Counted from the stretch's first letter, positions 1-8,560 are shown. The stretch: 64,000 nucleotides of DNA from Chryseobacterium edaphi (GCF_025628985.1 NZ_JAOTEM010000003.1:248001-312000); one strand, 5' to 3'. Numbers and translations are program-made. Notes: generated by a model from the letters alone, not told the origin.

Positions 1-372
1 TTAAGGCTAAAATCTTCCCGAAAGAAGTTTTAAAAAGATGTGTTCCTGTATTTTCCTGAAATTTCATTCTTGAGAAAAAGGTTAAGATTTTTAAATGAGA
101 TTGACTTAGAAAAAAAACTAAGATTAAGAATTATTTAATTTCACTGATATTCTATTTATATAAAATTAAAAAATGTTTCGGATAAAAAACTAAGTATTCA
201 TCTTATTTTTTATCAATATTTGGTTAGACGATTGTAATCTGTGAATACTTAAACTCAGACAAAGAAAAGAACATCTGTAAAACTGGTATCTATTTCTGTA
301 ATCTGTATAAGTGATATTACCTAAAAAGTCCCGATTTTTGCATAGAACAGAATAATTTAAACAATTAAAAAT
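1..372. other. Intergenic region, no gene seen
   Basis: This AT-rich stretch precedes the alcohol dehydrogenase. No open frame of convincing length is present on either strand. A short plus-strand frame from base 3 ends at a TGA near base 57 and could be the tail of a gene cut by the window edge, but 18 codons are too few to support that. No clear TAnnTTTG promoter box was found for the following gene. Confidence 0.5.
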
Positions 373-1428
373 ATGAACTCATACTCAGTAAAAGCTTATG
401 GTACGGAATCTAAGGAAGCCGACTTAAAAGAAATGAATATTGAAAGAAGAGAAGCAACACCAAAAGATGTAGAAATAGAAATTCTATTTTGTGGAGTTTG
501 CCATTCAGATCTTCACACGGTAAGAAACGATTGGGGCGGAACAAAATATCCTGCAGTTCCCGGACATGAGATTGTAGGAAGAATCACAAAAATTGGAAGC
601 GATGTTACCAAATTCAAAGTCGGTGATTTGGCTGGTGTAGGTTGTATCGTAGACTCTTGCGGAACTTGCGAAAGCTGCAAACAAGATTTAGAACAATATT
701 GTAAGACAGGTTTTACAGGAACTTACAACGGGAAAGACATTCATTTGGGAGGTCATACTTTTGGTGGATATTCTGAAAAAGTGGTTGTAGATGCAGATCA
801 CGTTTTGAGAATTCCTGAAAATTTAGATTTGGCGGCAGTTGCACCACTTCTTTGTGCAGGAATCACAACTTGGTCACCATTAAGACATTGGAACGTTGGT
901 CCAACTTCTAAAGTTGCGGTTGTAGGTTTAGGAGGTTTGGGACACATGGCAATCAAACTAGCCAAAGGTTTGGGAGCTGAAGTGACTTTATTCTCAAGAA
1001 CTCCGGGTAAAACTGATGATGCAAAAGAATTGGGAGCAGATCACGTAGTGATTTCTACGGACGATGAGCAAATGAAATCGGTAAGCGGAAAATTTGATGT
1101 CATTATTGATACCGTTCCGTATGATCATGATGTAAATCCTTACATAGCAACCTTAAATATCAATGGAACTCATGTTTTGGTTGGTTATTTAGGTGGTTTA
1201 GAAAATATTATCAATACTGTTCCAATGATTATGGGAAGAAAATCTGTTGCAGGATCTGTCATTGGAGGAATTGCTGAAACTCAGGAAATGCTTGATTTCT
1301 GTGGAGAGCACAACATCGTTTCTGAAATTGAAATGATCAAAATGCAGGAAATCAACGAGGCCTACGAAAGAATGCTGAAAAGCGATGTGAGATACCGTTT
1401 TGTAATTGATATGAAATCTTTGTCTTAG
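373..1428 (+). CDS. Zinc-dependent NAD(P) alcohol dehydrogenase (CAD/YahK-like)
   Basis: Cytosolic medium-chain dehydrogenase/reductase of 351 aa, the usual family length. It should interconvert alcohols and aldehydes. The catalytic zinc ligands are visible as C43 (in GVCHSD), H65-E66 (GHE) and C161. The structural zinc site is C96, C99, C102 and C110. The Rossmann motif GLGGLGH lies at about 185-191. An S-R-T-x-G-K stretch after the second strand (near 210) is the kind that favours NADP in cinnamyl-alcohol-dehydrogenase-like enzymes. The substrate cannot be read from sequence. It is a single-gene unit followed by a hairpin terminator. The ATG at 373 is the only sensible start, because the N-terminus aligns with the family from there. 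Confidence 0.93.
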   Translation: MNSYSVKAYGTESKEADLKEMNIERREATPKDVEIEILFCGVCHSDLHTVRNDWGGTKYPAVPGHEIVGRITKIGSDVTKFKVGDLAGVGCIVDSCGTCESCKQDLEQYCKTGFTGTYNGKDIHLGGHTFGGYSEKVVVDADHVLRIPENLDLAAVAPLLCAGITTWSPLRHWNVGPTSKVAVVGLGGLGHMAIKLAKGLGAEVTLFSRTPGKTDDAKELGADHVVISTDDEQMKSVSGKFDVIIDTVPYDHDVNPYIATLNINGTHVLVGYLGGLENIINTVPMIMGRKSVAGSVIGGIAETQEMLDFCGEHNIVSEIEMIKMQEINEAYERMLKSDVRYRFVIDMKSLS

Positions 1429-1448
1429 ATTTTAATTAAATAGTACTG

Positions 1449-1475
1449 AAATACCTTTCTTTTTGAATGGTATTT
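1449..1475 (+). terminator. Rho-independent terminator after the alcohol dehydrogenase
   Basis: AAATACC pairs with GGTATTT across a T-rich loop and is followed by a T run, about 20 bp after the stop codon. Confidence 0.6.
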
Positions 1476-1666
1476 TTTTGTTTAAATTAATTTGCTTAAA
1501 ATTTTAAATGCAAAGTGCTCAAAGGTTTTTTGACTACTAACTGTTTTTAAGTTCGCGAAGGCGTTCCACTTAGCAAAGAACACAGTGTCTTTTTGAGTCT
1601 GATTTTTTTCGCAGACTAAGATGATTAGCAGATAAATCTTTTATCTTTTATTTTTCACCTAAAAAA
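1476..1666. other. Intergenic spacer with a TTCGCGAAGGCG-like element
   Basis: No gene is seen. The stretch contains ttcgcgaaggcgttccacttagc (about 1552-1574). It resembles the GCAAAG/GTTCGC-rich intergenic text around 55736-55820, which may be a dispersed degenerate repeat of this genome. With only two weak occurrences this is tentative. Confidence 0.3.
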
Positions 1667-2029
1667 TCACTGATATTTCTGCTCCATATCTTTGTATGCC
1701 CAATCTGCCATAGCGTCAATCACGGGTGCAAGTTTATTTCCTGCATCGCTCAATTTGTAGGTAACATGCGGCGGAACGACCGGTCTCGCAGTTCTGATGA
1801 TGAGTCCGTCGTTTTCTAATTGTTTTAAATGCTGTATCAACATTTTTTCTGTAACGGTTGGGATTGCTCTTTTCAGCTCGCTGTATCTTTTCTCGCCTGT
1901 TGAAAGCTGAAACAAAATAATTGGCTTCCAAAAACCTGCTATTTTTTCCATCACATACATTACGGGGCATTGATCCAGCAAATGTTTTCTGTTTTCCTGA
2001 ATGGTCGAGTTTTCTTTGATTGCTGTCAT
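1667..2029 (-). CDS. HxlR-family winged-helix transcriptional regulator
   Basis: DNA-binding regulator of 120 aa, the standard HxlR length. The winged helix spans about residues 35-110, with the family signature around KRYSELKRAIPTVTEKML. A single N-terminal cysteine, C21 in DQCP, sits where YodB/HypR-type members carry their redox- or electrophile-sensing cysteine. The family parallel suggests sensing of quinones, aldehydes or thiol stress. It is divergent from the NmrA-like reductase at 2128, with a 98-bp shared intergenic region holding a dyad. It probably represses that gene and itself, which is inference from arrangement. Confidence 0.93.
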   Translation of the reverse strand: MTAIKENSTIQENRKHLLDQCPVMYVMEKIAGFWKPIILFQLSTGEKRYSELKRAIPTVTEKMLIQHLKQLENDGLIIRTARPVVPPHVTYKLSDAGNKLAPVIDAMADWAYKDMEQKYQ

Positions 2030-2047
2030 AACGATACATACTTTAGG

Positions 2048-2086
2048 GTAAGTACTTGTATAAAAGTAAGTACAAATATAACTTTG
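2048..2086 (+). promoter_or_regulatory. Putative HxlR operator overlapping promoter of the reductase gene
   Basis: GTACTT (2052-2057) and AAGTAC (2068-2073) form an inverted repeat, and GTAAGTAC occurs twice (2048-2055, 2066-2073). Just downstream is TAACTTTG (2079-2086), a match to the Bacteroidetes -7 box TAnnTTTG. A repressor on the dyad would cover the -33 region. The gene pair suggests HxlR as the binder, but this is not shown. Confidence 0.5.
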
Positions 2087-2127
2087 TTCTCAGAAATAAC
2101 AATATAAAAAACAATAAATATTTACTT

Positions 2128-3012
2128 ATGAAAATTATCATCACAGGTTCTTTAGGGAATGTCGCAAAACAATTAGCTCAACAACTGATCTCAGAAGGTC
2201 ATGAAATTATTGTAATCAGCAGTAACGAATCAAAGAAATCAGAAATTGAATCTCTGGGAGCAAAAGCAGCCATCGGTTCAGTTACAGATGTAGAATTTTT
2301 GAAAGAAACTTTTAGCGGCGCTGATTCTGTTTTCCTCATGACTCCTCCCATGATTGATGCAACAAATATTATTGAAAAGACAATTAATGTAGGTAAAAAC
2401 TACGCTGAAGCAATATTGGAAACAGGAGTCAAACGTTTAGTAATGTTGAGCAGTGTAGGTGCAGATTCTCCAGTTGAAAATGGACCGATCGCAAGTCTTC
2501 ACCACATCGAAAAAATATACAGTGATCTTGAAAATGTATCTTCCACTTTTTTGAGAGCTGGGAATTTTTATATCAATTTCTTTAATGATATCCCGCTGAT
2601 TAAAAATGCAGGAATAATTGGTGCTAATTATTCTGCCGATGTTAAAGTTCCTTTGGTTCATCCAAAAGATATTGCGAAAGCTGCGGCTGAAGAATTGGTA
2701 GAGACCTCATCTGATCAGAAGATCCGTTACGTTGTAAGTGACAATCGCCCAGCAGGAGATTTCGCAAAAGTTTTCGGTGCAGCGATCGGAAAACCTGATT
2801 TACAGTGGATAGAATTCACGGATGAACAGACTTTTGAAGGAATTTCTAAAGCCGGACTTCCCGAAGAAATGGCAAAACTGTATGAAGAAATGGGAAGAGG
2901 AATCAGAAATGGTATCGTACAGGAAGACTTTATCAAATATGGTTCTCCGATTGAAGGGGAAACGGAATTAGAGGATTTTGCAAAAGAATTTGCTGATCAA
3001 TTTAATTCTTAA
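2128..3012 (+). CDS. NmrA-like NAD(P)-binding reductase (atypical SDR)
   Basis: Cytosolic 294-aa protein with an N-terminal Rossmann fold: MKIIITGSLGNVAKQLA gives the GxxGxxA dinucleotide motif at about residues 7-13. It resembles NmrA / QOR2-type atypical short-chain dehydrogenases, which act on quinones or serve as redox sensors. The frame is open back to 2056, but that extension is Lys/Asn-rich and unlike the family. The ATG at 2128 places the first beta strand at the very N-terminus, so I chose it. It is divergently paired with an HxlR regulator, a common arrangement for inducible quinone or electrophile detoxification. The substrate is unknown. Confidence 0.88.
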   Translation: MKIIITGSLGNVAKQLAQQLISEGHEIIVISSNESKKSEIESLGAKAAIGSVTDVEFLKETFSGADSVFLMTPPMIDATNIIEKTINVGKNYAEAILETGVKRLVMLSSVGADSPVENGPIASLHHIEKIYSDLENVSSTFLRAGNFYINFFNDIPLIKNAGIIGANYSADVKVPLVHPKDIAKAAAEELVETSSDQKIRYVVSDNRPAGDFAKVFGAAIGKPDLQWIEFTDEQTFEGISKAGLPEEMAKLYEEMGRGIRNGIVQEDFIKYGSPIEGETELEDFAKEFADQFNS

Positions 3013-3018
3013 TTCTTG

Positions 3019-3059
3019 AAAACAGTTTTGGCGGGCCTTTGGCCCGCCGAAACTGTTTT
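3019..3059 (+). terminator. Strong GC-rich terminator, probably bidirectional
   Basis: AAAACAGTTTt-GGCGGGCC pairs with GGCCCGCC-g-AAACTGTTTT around a TTT loop, flanked by T/A runs on both sides. It sits between the convergent reductase (stop 3012) and the phosphodiesterase gene (stop at 3131). Confidence 0.85.
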
Positions 3060-3130
3060 TTTATTAGGTTTTCATATTTAATAGGATTTTATCCTATTCT
3101 TTGATAAGTCGTCCCGTTGGGACTTTTATT

Positions 3131-4408
3131 TTACTTCTTCAATGTTTGTTTCAGTATTTTCAATTTTCCGTCAATCTTATTTTCTAATTTTAGATCTAAA
3201 ATCTCGGCGACTAACGGATAAACGTTCACATTAGAAAATTCATCAATAACTAAATTATTTTTAAATTCCGGACCCCAAGCTAAAAATGTGGCTTTCATTT
3301 CTGGAACGAATCTAGGATCATAACCATGTTTCCCAACCGAAGTCTTTTGATTTTTTTCTAAAAAAACTTTCGGAGCTTTCGGAACCAGAAGGATTTGACC
3401 AATTCTATTGTAACGGTCATCTCTCGTTGCAAAATGCAAATATTTTGGAAGTTTTTTGTCAAGATAAACTTCATAGTCATCCGTTTTATTTTCCTTTAAT
3501 TCTTTGAAAACCTTCTTTACTTCAGCAGGATTTTTAACGTAAATTCTTACCAAAGTCTGAGAATTATAGAAATCAAATCTTACTTTATTGAAAAGAATTG
3601 CAGGGATTTCCAAAGGATTTCCGCCATCCACTTTGATCATCCCATGATCGGAAACGAAGACAAAATTTACATTGTTCAATCCTAAAGCATTTACTTTTTC
3701 AACCAGACTTCCAATTGCTTCGTCAATCAAGTGAACTGCCGTTTCAGTTTCTTTTGCTTCAGGACCAAAATGATGTCCGGCTCCGTCGACTTCCGGAAAA
3801 TACATCGCAATGAAATGTGGTCTTTGATCTTCAGGAAGTTTCAGCCAATTAATTACTTTATTCACTTTTTCTGAAGGTTTGAATTTCTCATGATAAGGAT
3901 AATAATAAGTCGGTCTTTTTCCTCCCGCATCACTTGCAGAGCCCACCCATTGCAAAGAAGCACTTATCATTCCCTGTTTTTCAGCCAATGCCCACAAAGG
4001 AATTCCACCATACCAACTTCCGTCTTCGGCATTTTCCTTTTTACTCATCGCGTAACTTTTTTTGATTTTGTAATCATAAAAAAAATTATCTACCAAACCG
4101 TGATGAGAAGGATATAATCCTGTAATCAAACTCCAGTGATTGGGAAAAGTAATACTCGGATAACTTGGAATCATCGCCTTTGCGTGAATTCCCTGATTTG
4201 AATATTTTACAAGATTTTCAGCATTGTATTTTTTAGCATAATCATACCGAAAACCATCTGTAGAAATCATAATTACATAAGGTTTTGACTTCGCTTCTTC
4301 ACTGTTAAAACGATCGGGAGTAATAATCTGGGCTGTATCACTAATTTGTGTTTGCGCAAAACCAAATATGGAAATGAACAGTAATAAAAACTGAATTTTT
4401 AACTTCAT
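3131..4408 (-). CDS. Secreted nucleotide pyrophosphatase/phosphodiesterase (alkaline phosphatase superfamily)
   Basis: 425-aa exported enzyme with an N-terminal signal peptide (about residues 1-18, ending FGFAQ). It belongs to the ectonucleotide pyrophosphatase/phosphodiesterase (NPP) branch. D51 (ISTDGFR) is a metal ligand and T87 in PSITFPNH is the expected nucleophile. DGAGHHFGP and SDHGM near residues 210-260 and GKHGYDP near 360 supply the other two-metal ligands. NPP enzymes hydrolyse nucleotide or phospholipid phosphodiesters, and the exact substrate cannot be read. Location is periplasmic or outer-membrane associated. It is monocistronic and convergent with the upstream reductase. Confidence 0.92.
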   Translation of the reverse strand: MKLKIQFLLLFISIFGFAQTQISDTAQIITPDRFNSEEAKSKPYVIMISTDGFRYDYAKKYNAENLVKYSNQGIHAKAMIPSYPSITFPNHWSLITGLYPSHHGLVDNFFYDYKIKKSYAMSKKENAEDGSWYGGIPLWALAEKQGMISASLQWVGSASDAGGKRPTYYYPYHEKFKPSEKVNKVINWLKLPEDQRPHFIAMYFPEVDGAGHHFGPEAKETETAVHLIDEAIGSLVEKVNALGLNNVNFVFVSDHGMIKVDGGNPLEIPAILFNKVRFDFYNSQTLVRIYVKNPAEVKKVFKELKENKTDDYEVYLDKKLPKYLHFATRDDRYNRIGQILLVPKAPKVFLEKNQKTSVGKHGYDPRFVPEMKATFLAWGPEFKNNLVIDEFSNVNVYPLVAEILDLKLENKIDGKLKILKQTLKK

Positions 4409-4527
4409 CTGAATTTTTTGGCAAATTTAACTTGTATAAGATATTCATGAAAACTTTAGTAGTTAAAAAAACATTAAGATCTTGTCAAAAAGCTCAAAGA
4501 TATATCAGCACTATATATTAAGCTAAA

Positions 4528-4549
4528 AAAGCCACTTTTCAGTGGCTTT
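4528..4549 (-). terminator. Terminator of the DUF5777-YceI operon
   Basis: AAAGCCACT-tttc-AGTGGCTTT hairpin with A/T runs, immediately downstream (minus strand) of the stop codon at 4553. Confidence 0.8.
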
Positions 4550-4552
4550 CAA

Positions 4553-5320
4553 TTATTCTTTAATTAATTTTTCAAAAGATAAACTTCCGTCTTGCAAAGT
4601 CATTTCAAGATAATAACTTCCGGATTTTAGATCAGAAACATTAATGCTTTCACCTTCTAATTTCACAGATCTTACTTTTCTTCCTGTAGATTCATAAATG
4701 TCAATAGATTTTATTTTATCTGCATTTTTGAAGCTTACTGTTGATTTTGCAGGATTCGGATAAAGTACTACTTTTTTACTTTCTGCAACTAAATCATTAG
4801 TTCCAAGAACAGCTGTTTTTGTTAAAGTTGCATATCCTCTATTCCCTCCATGATAATTATTTGCAAGAGTAGTCGAAGGCCCTTTTGCAAAAAAGATATT
4901 CATACTACCTGCTGCATTGGTAAAAGCAGTATCTCCAGTTCCACCAGAAAGAGATCTTGTTGCAACTAAAGTTCTTATTCCACCAGATGTTGTGTTGGAT
5001 GTAATTGTCCAATCTTGAACTGGATCAGCATTTGGTGTAACATTAATTCCAGCAAACGTATAATCAAGATTTGTATTTGTTGTTGACAACGAATTGTAAA
5101 TAAATCCATCCTTCCCGCTAACCATACCTTCTCCAGCATTTCCAAAACCAATTCCCAGATAAGAAGCATCACTCCCAGTAAGTGTGATTGTTGCCAATGT
5201 AGTTGAAGTATCCAATTTCACGGTCATTCCGGTAGAACCTAGACTTACGGTTCCTGTGCTAAACTGCGCGCTGACAGTTGTTGCCAGTGCTAAACTTGAA
5301 ATAAGTAATAATTTTTTCAT
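4553..5320 (-). CDS. T9SS-exported protein, DOMON-like domain plus type A sorting domain
   Basis: 255 aa. The signal peptide covers about residues 1-18 (ending TVSAQ). Residues 20-175 form a beta-rich domain with YLGIGFG and QDWTIT stretches that resembles DOMON-type haem/sugar-binding folds, an assignment made by pattern only. From about residue 182 the protein carries a T9SS type A sorting domain: VVLYPNPAKSTV, IYESTGRKV and LKSGSYYLEM, ending in KLIKE. It is therefore expected on the cell surface or outside the cell. It is the last of five co-directional genes and starts 3 bp after the ankyrin gene. A haem-binding DOMON would fit the cytochrome-like lipoprotein in the same operon, but that is inference. 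Confidence 0.85.
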   Translation of the reverse strand: MKKLLLISSLALATTVSAQFSTGTVSLGSTGMTVKLDTSTTLATITLTGSDASYLGIGFGNAGEGMVSGKDGFIYNSLSTTNTNLDYTFAGINVTPNADPVQDWTITSNTTSGGIRTLVATRSLSGGTGDTAFTNAAGSMNIFFAKGPSTTLANNYHGGNRGYATLTKTAVLGTNDLVAESKKVVLYPNPAKSTVSFKNADKIKSIDIYESTGRKVRSVKLEGESINVSDLKSGSYYLEMTLQDGSLSFEKLIKE

Positions 5321-5323
5321 ATT

Positions 5324-5851
5324 TTAATTTTTTAAGAGGTTAATGATTTCTGTATTGTTAGTTTGTAATGCATATTCAAAAGGTGTCATTCCCATCGAAT
5401 CTTTTGTAGTTTTATCGGCTTTATATTTCAGTAATATTTCTACTAATTCTTTATTTCCTGATTTTATTGCCCATAATAAAGGAGTGGTTCCCGTCGAATC
5501 TCCAATGTTAGGATCTGCATTTTTGTTGAGTAAATGCTCTACCAAATCTCTATTATATCGTACAGAAAGCCCAGCCAAAGCTGTTCCTTCGCTACTCTTG
5601 TAATTGACATCTTTCACATGATCAATCAGAAAATTGGCAACTTCTGTATTTCCTCTGTAACAGGCTAAAATCAAGGTTGAAAATCCATTATCATTGATTT
5701 CATTGATAACGTTAGGATTTCTTTTCATGGCATCTTTCATTTCTGCTACAGTTCCGGATCTTGCAATATCAAAAACTGATTTTGCTTTTTCCTGAGCCGA
5801 TAAATAAGAATAGCTCAGCAAAAACATGGTCAATAAAATGATCTTTCTCAT
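5324..5851 (-). CDS. Secreted ankyrin-repeat protein
   Basis: 175 aa with a signal peptide (about residues 1-19, ending YLSAQ). About four ankyrin repeats follow, visible as INDNGFSTLILACYRG, NRDLVEHLLNKNADPN, TTPLLWAIKSGNKEL and MTPFEYALQTNN. Ankyrin repeats mediate protein contacts, so a periplasmic chaperone or inhibitor role is plausible. The start ATG overlaps the stop of the YceI gene by 4 bp (ATGA-type coupling), which supports one transcript. No catalytic residues are seen. Confidence 0.9.
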   Translation of the reverse strand: MRKIILLTMFLLSYSYLSAQEKAKSVFDIARSGTVAEMKDAMKRNPNVINEINDNGFSTLILACYRGNTEVANFLIDHVKDVNYKSSEGTALAGLSVRYNRDLVEHLLNKNADPNIGDSTGTTPLLWAIKSGNKELVEILLKYKADKTTKDSMGMTPFEYALQTNNTEIINLLKN

Positions 5852-6393
5852 TGTTTTACAAGCGTGTAATTATACTTTACATTTACATTTTCAGCCACTT
5901 TCTTCATGACCATTTTCGGAATCGTAACCTGAAAATCTGCCGGTCTGGCTACAAAACCACCTTGCATCAAAATATTTCCGTCTTTTATATAAATGCTTGC
6001 TGTAGAAGAAACCGCTTTGTCTACACCATGAAAATTTAATGTTCCCTGAACAGTATATTTCTGTGGATTTGCGGTCAATTTAGATTTATCAAACCCCTGA
6101 ATTTTACCTTTGAAAGTTGTTTTAGGATATTTCGCAGTTTCAGCATAGCTTTCATTGAAATGTTCCTGCATCAGTTTTACTGTAAACTGGAAATTTTTCA
6201 CAGATGAAACTGAAGCCATTTCTCCCGTATCAGCATTGAGAATCACAGTATTATTATTATCCTGAGCAGATACATCTTCAAATAAAGGTACAGAAGCCTC
6301 GAAGCTTACTTTCCCTGATTTAGAACTGTACTTTTGAGCTGATATCATATTTCCAACTAATAGCGAAAACATGATGAGTGTTAAATTTTTCAT
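5848..6393 (-). CDS. YceI-family periplasmic protein
   Basis: 181 aa with a signal peptide (about residues 1-19, ending NMISAQ) followed by a YceI lipocalin-like beta barrel. Diagnostic stretches are KVSFEASVPLF, MQEHFNESYAETAKYP and TVQGTLNFHGV. YceI proteins bind isoprenoid or amphiphilic ligands and are often linked to electron transport. Here the gene sits between a haem lipoprotein and an ankyrin protein and overlaps the latter by 4 bp. The ligand is not predictable. Confidence 0.92.
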   Translation of the reverse strand: MKNLTLIMFSLLVGNMISAQKYSSKSGKVSFEASVPLFEDVSAQDNNNTVILNADTGEMASVSSVKNFQFTVKLMQEHFNESYAETAKYPKTTFKGKIQGFDKSKLTANPQKYTVQGTLNFHGVDKAVSSTASIYIKDGNILMQGGFVARPADFQVTIPKMVMKKVAENVNVKYNYTLVKQ

Positions 6394-6403
6394 ATTTTAA
6401 ATT

Positions 6404-6754
6404 TTAATTTTCGGTAAGGCCGTCGGCTTTCCATTTGATAAAAAGATTAATCTGAGTTGCAGATAATGATCCGCCTTGAGGCATTTTCTGAGGATCACCG
6501 TTTGGTCTTTGTATTCTGTCTAAAATATTGTCAATGTTATTTTTCACGTGATTATAATTCGTGAAAGGCTGAAAAGAAGCAGATCCTCCCGCAGAATGAC
6601 AAGAGATGCAATTGGCATTTACAATCGGTTTGATATCAACTTCGTAACGTACAGTCTGTGTAATCGGCGTATTGTCTGAGATCTCTTCATAAGTTCTGCT
6701 TTCGCAAGAGGTAATGAAAAGAATAAGACCCAATGTGTAAATTATTTTTTTCAT
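6404..6754 (-). CDS. Cytochrome c-like lipoprotein
   Basis: 116 aa with a lipoprotein signal (ILFITSC, lipidated C17). It carries one c-type haem site, C49-I-S-C52-H53, in a VDIKPIVNANCISCHS context typical of planctomycete/Bacteroidetes-type small cytochromes. A candidate axial methionine lies in KMPQGG near residue 95. It probably carries electrons or senses redox state at the outer membrane or in the periplasm. It lies between the DUF5777 barrel gene and YceI in a tight operon. Confidence 0.9.
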   Translation of the reverse strand: MKKIIYTLGLILFITSCESRTYEEISDNTPITQTVRYEVDIKPIVNANCISCHSAGGSASFQPFTNYNHVKNNIDNILDRIQRPNGDPQKMPQGGSLSATQINLFIKWKADGLTEN

Positions 6755-6756
6755 TT

Positions 6757-7596
6757 TTAAAATACTCTGTAAAGATTAAACCCAAAGAAAATCTGTCCTT
6801 TTTCCCACTTTCCGGTTGCATTGGTAAGGTATCCGATGTCGGAATTGAGTTGAGAATTGCTGAATAATAATTGAAAAACGTGACCTCCCGTTTCAATATC
6901 CATTCCCAGAGAGAGCGGATTTTTGTAGAAACTATGATTGTCAAAATTCACAAAATATTCTGCGTTGATCGAAATTCTTTTTGAGATTTTGTAACGTCCG
7001 CCCAAACCTGCCAAAAACTGATTGTTGTTTTCAATATTCGGCTCATAGAGATTTTTGTGAACGTAAGATGGGCTCAACTGCAAGGAAAATTGATCACTGA
7101 ACCTTCTTGAAATAAGAGCCTGCGTCAAATAAGAAAGCCTGTCGCCAAACTTTAGGTGCGGATAATTATCTTTATCCAAATCCGTATTGGCCGCCATCAC
7201 ATTGTACCCGACAATTTCTACAGGAAAATTTTCATTCTGTTTCAGAAGCTTATATTTTGCTCCGAATTCAAAAGTTTTCATGTTGGTTTCGCGGGATAAG
7301 CTTAATGATAATCCGTCGGTTACACCATAGATTACTCCCAATTTTGTAGAAGCATCATCGAGTCCGAAGAAATTTTTAAACCCCGTACTTACATCACCAA
7401 ATCGGTGTGCAACAACGATATACCATTCTTTTTTTGCGGTCAGTTTTGTCGATTGTCCCGTGACGACTTGTAATGCCTTGAATGCCGGCGGACTGTTTTC
7501 TGTTGTTTTGAGGGTGTCAATATCCTTCAGCAAATCTTCCTGAGAATAGGCAAGAATTGAAGCAAACATTGACAAAAAAAGGAGAGTTTTTGTCAT
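6757..7596 (-). CDS. DUF5777-type outer-membrane beta-barrel protein
   Basis: 279 aa with a signal peptide (about residues 1-18, ending LAYSQ). The mature part has many alternating amphipathic strands, for example WYIVVAHRFG, GLSLSLSRETN and ISINAEYFVNF, and ends in an aromatic residue (LYRVF), as outer-membrane barrels do. It matches what I know as the DUF5777 family, recurrent in Flavobacteriia next to YceI and cytochrome genes. It is the first gene of the five-gene operon, with 2 bp to the next gene. A CRP-like site lies 56 bp upstream of its ATG. The function is unknown. Confidence 0.85.
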   Translation of the reverse strand: MTKTLLFLSMFASILAYSQEDLLKDIDTLKTTENSPPAFKALQVVTGQSTKLTAKKEWYIVVAHRFGDVSTGFKNFFGLDDASTKLGVIYGVTDGLSLSLSRETNMKTFEFGAKYKLLKQNENFPVEIVGYNVMAANTDLDKDNYPHLKFGDRLSYLTQALISRRFSDQFSLQLSPSYVHKNLYEPNIENNNQFLAGLGGRYKISKRISINAEYFVNFDNHSFYKNPLSLGMDIETGGHVFQLLFSNSQLNSDIGYLTNATGKWEKGQIFFGFNLYRVF

Positions 7597-7651
7597 ATAA
7601 ATTTAAATTAAAATTACATGACAAACTTAGAGAGTTATGCTTCTAAAAGTG

Positions 7652-7667
7652 TGTGATAAAAGTCACC
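7652..7667 (-). promoter_or_regulatory. CRP/FNR-type operator upstream of the DUF5777 operon
   Basis: TGTGA-TAAAAG-TCACC matches the CRP consensus TGTGA-N6-TCACA at nine of ten defined bases. It lies between the Crp/Fnr gene and the first gene of the operon, 56 bp from the operon's ATG. The adjacent Crp/Fnr protein is the obvious candidate binder. Confidence 0.6.
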
Positions 7668-7718
7668 GACGAAATTGTTTTTATCAATCGGGATTATAAA
7701 ATCAATAAAACTTTTTTA

Positions 7719-8366
7719 TTAGACATGACTAACATTTTTGCTTTCAGGAATTTTTATACCTTCTTTACTCTGAGAAATTTCACCTTCATTTTCAACTTTT
7801 TTTAAAACACGGCTTACAACTTCTCTTGAAGTTCCCAAGTGACTGGCAATTTCTCTGTGTGTAAGCTTGATAGGGTTATTTCCAGTAATAGAAATTTGCT
7901 GTCTAATGTAGTTTAAGACTCTTTTATCTAAGCGATGGAAAACAGCATCATTCACCATATTCATGACATCAGAAAATCTTCTATCATATTCGCTATAAAA
8001 AAGTCTGTTGATCTGAGGAAATTTTATCAACCATTCATGTACCACAGAAATAGGTATTAGCATCACTTCAGAATCTTCTTCTGCAACAGCATAAATTCTA
8101 CTTACGCAATCTGTAAAAATCGACGAAAACGTCATCATACAGCTATCATTTTCCCTGATGTAATAGTAAATAAGTTCTCTACCATCATTTAAGGTGAAAA
8201 CTTTAATAGAGCCTTTCAGTAGAAAAGGTATATACTTATTTTTCTGTCCTTCCCTAACGATTTCAGTCTTAGCTTTAATTTGGCTTATAATGCTATGCTT
8301 ATTTATTTCGTTTGAAAAATCTTTACCTAAGAAGCCAAATTTGTTGAGAATAAAATCAGTATCCAT
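7719..8366 (-). CDS. Crp/Fnr-family transcriptional regulator
   Basis: 215 aa. The N-terminal cyclic-nucleotide-binding-like beta roll covers about residues 15-130 (KYIPFLLKGSIKVF). The C-terminal Crp-type helix-turn-helix covers about residues 155-200 (LTHREIASHLGTSREVVSRVL). There is no N-terminal cysteine cluster of the FNR Fe-S kind, and the classical cAMP-binding arginine is not evident, so the ligand is unknown. Upstream, TATCTTTG (minus strand, 8394-8401) is a good -7 box. It lies just upstream of the DUF5777-cytochrome-YceI operon, whose leader holds a CRP-like palindrome, so it is likely the operon's regulator. Confidence 0.93.
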   Translation of the reverse strand: MDTDFILNKFGFLGKDFSNEINKHSIISQIKAKTEIVREGQKNKYIPFLLKGSIKVFTLNDGRELIYYYIRENDSCMMTFSSIFTDCVSRIYAVAEEDSEVMLIPISVVHEWLIKFPQINRLFYSEYDRRFSDVMNMVNDAVFHRLDKRVLNYIRQQISITGNNPIKLTHREIASHLGTSREVVSRVLKKVENEGEISQSKEGIKIPESKNVSHV

Positions 8367-8513
8367 ACCACATATTTAAATTAATTCAGAATGCAAAGAT
8401 ATTAACTTGAACAATTAATAATTCATAATTTACTAACGTGATACTTATTTTGATTCATTCTTAATAATAAATAATGATTCTTGTTGAAGCATTATTAATA
8501 TTAACTACAAAAA

Positions 8514-8539
8514 AATGCCCCAACTTTCGCTGGGGCATT
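8514..8539 (-). terminator. Terminator of rpoB-rpoC-DUF3467
   Basis: AATGCCCCA-actttcgc-TGGGGCATT hairpin followed on the minus strand by a long T run, 20 bp after the stop of the DUF3467 gene. Confidence 0.88.
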
Positions 8540-8560
8540 CTTATATATTTTGAGAAAATC

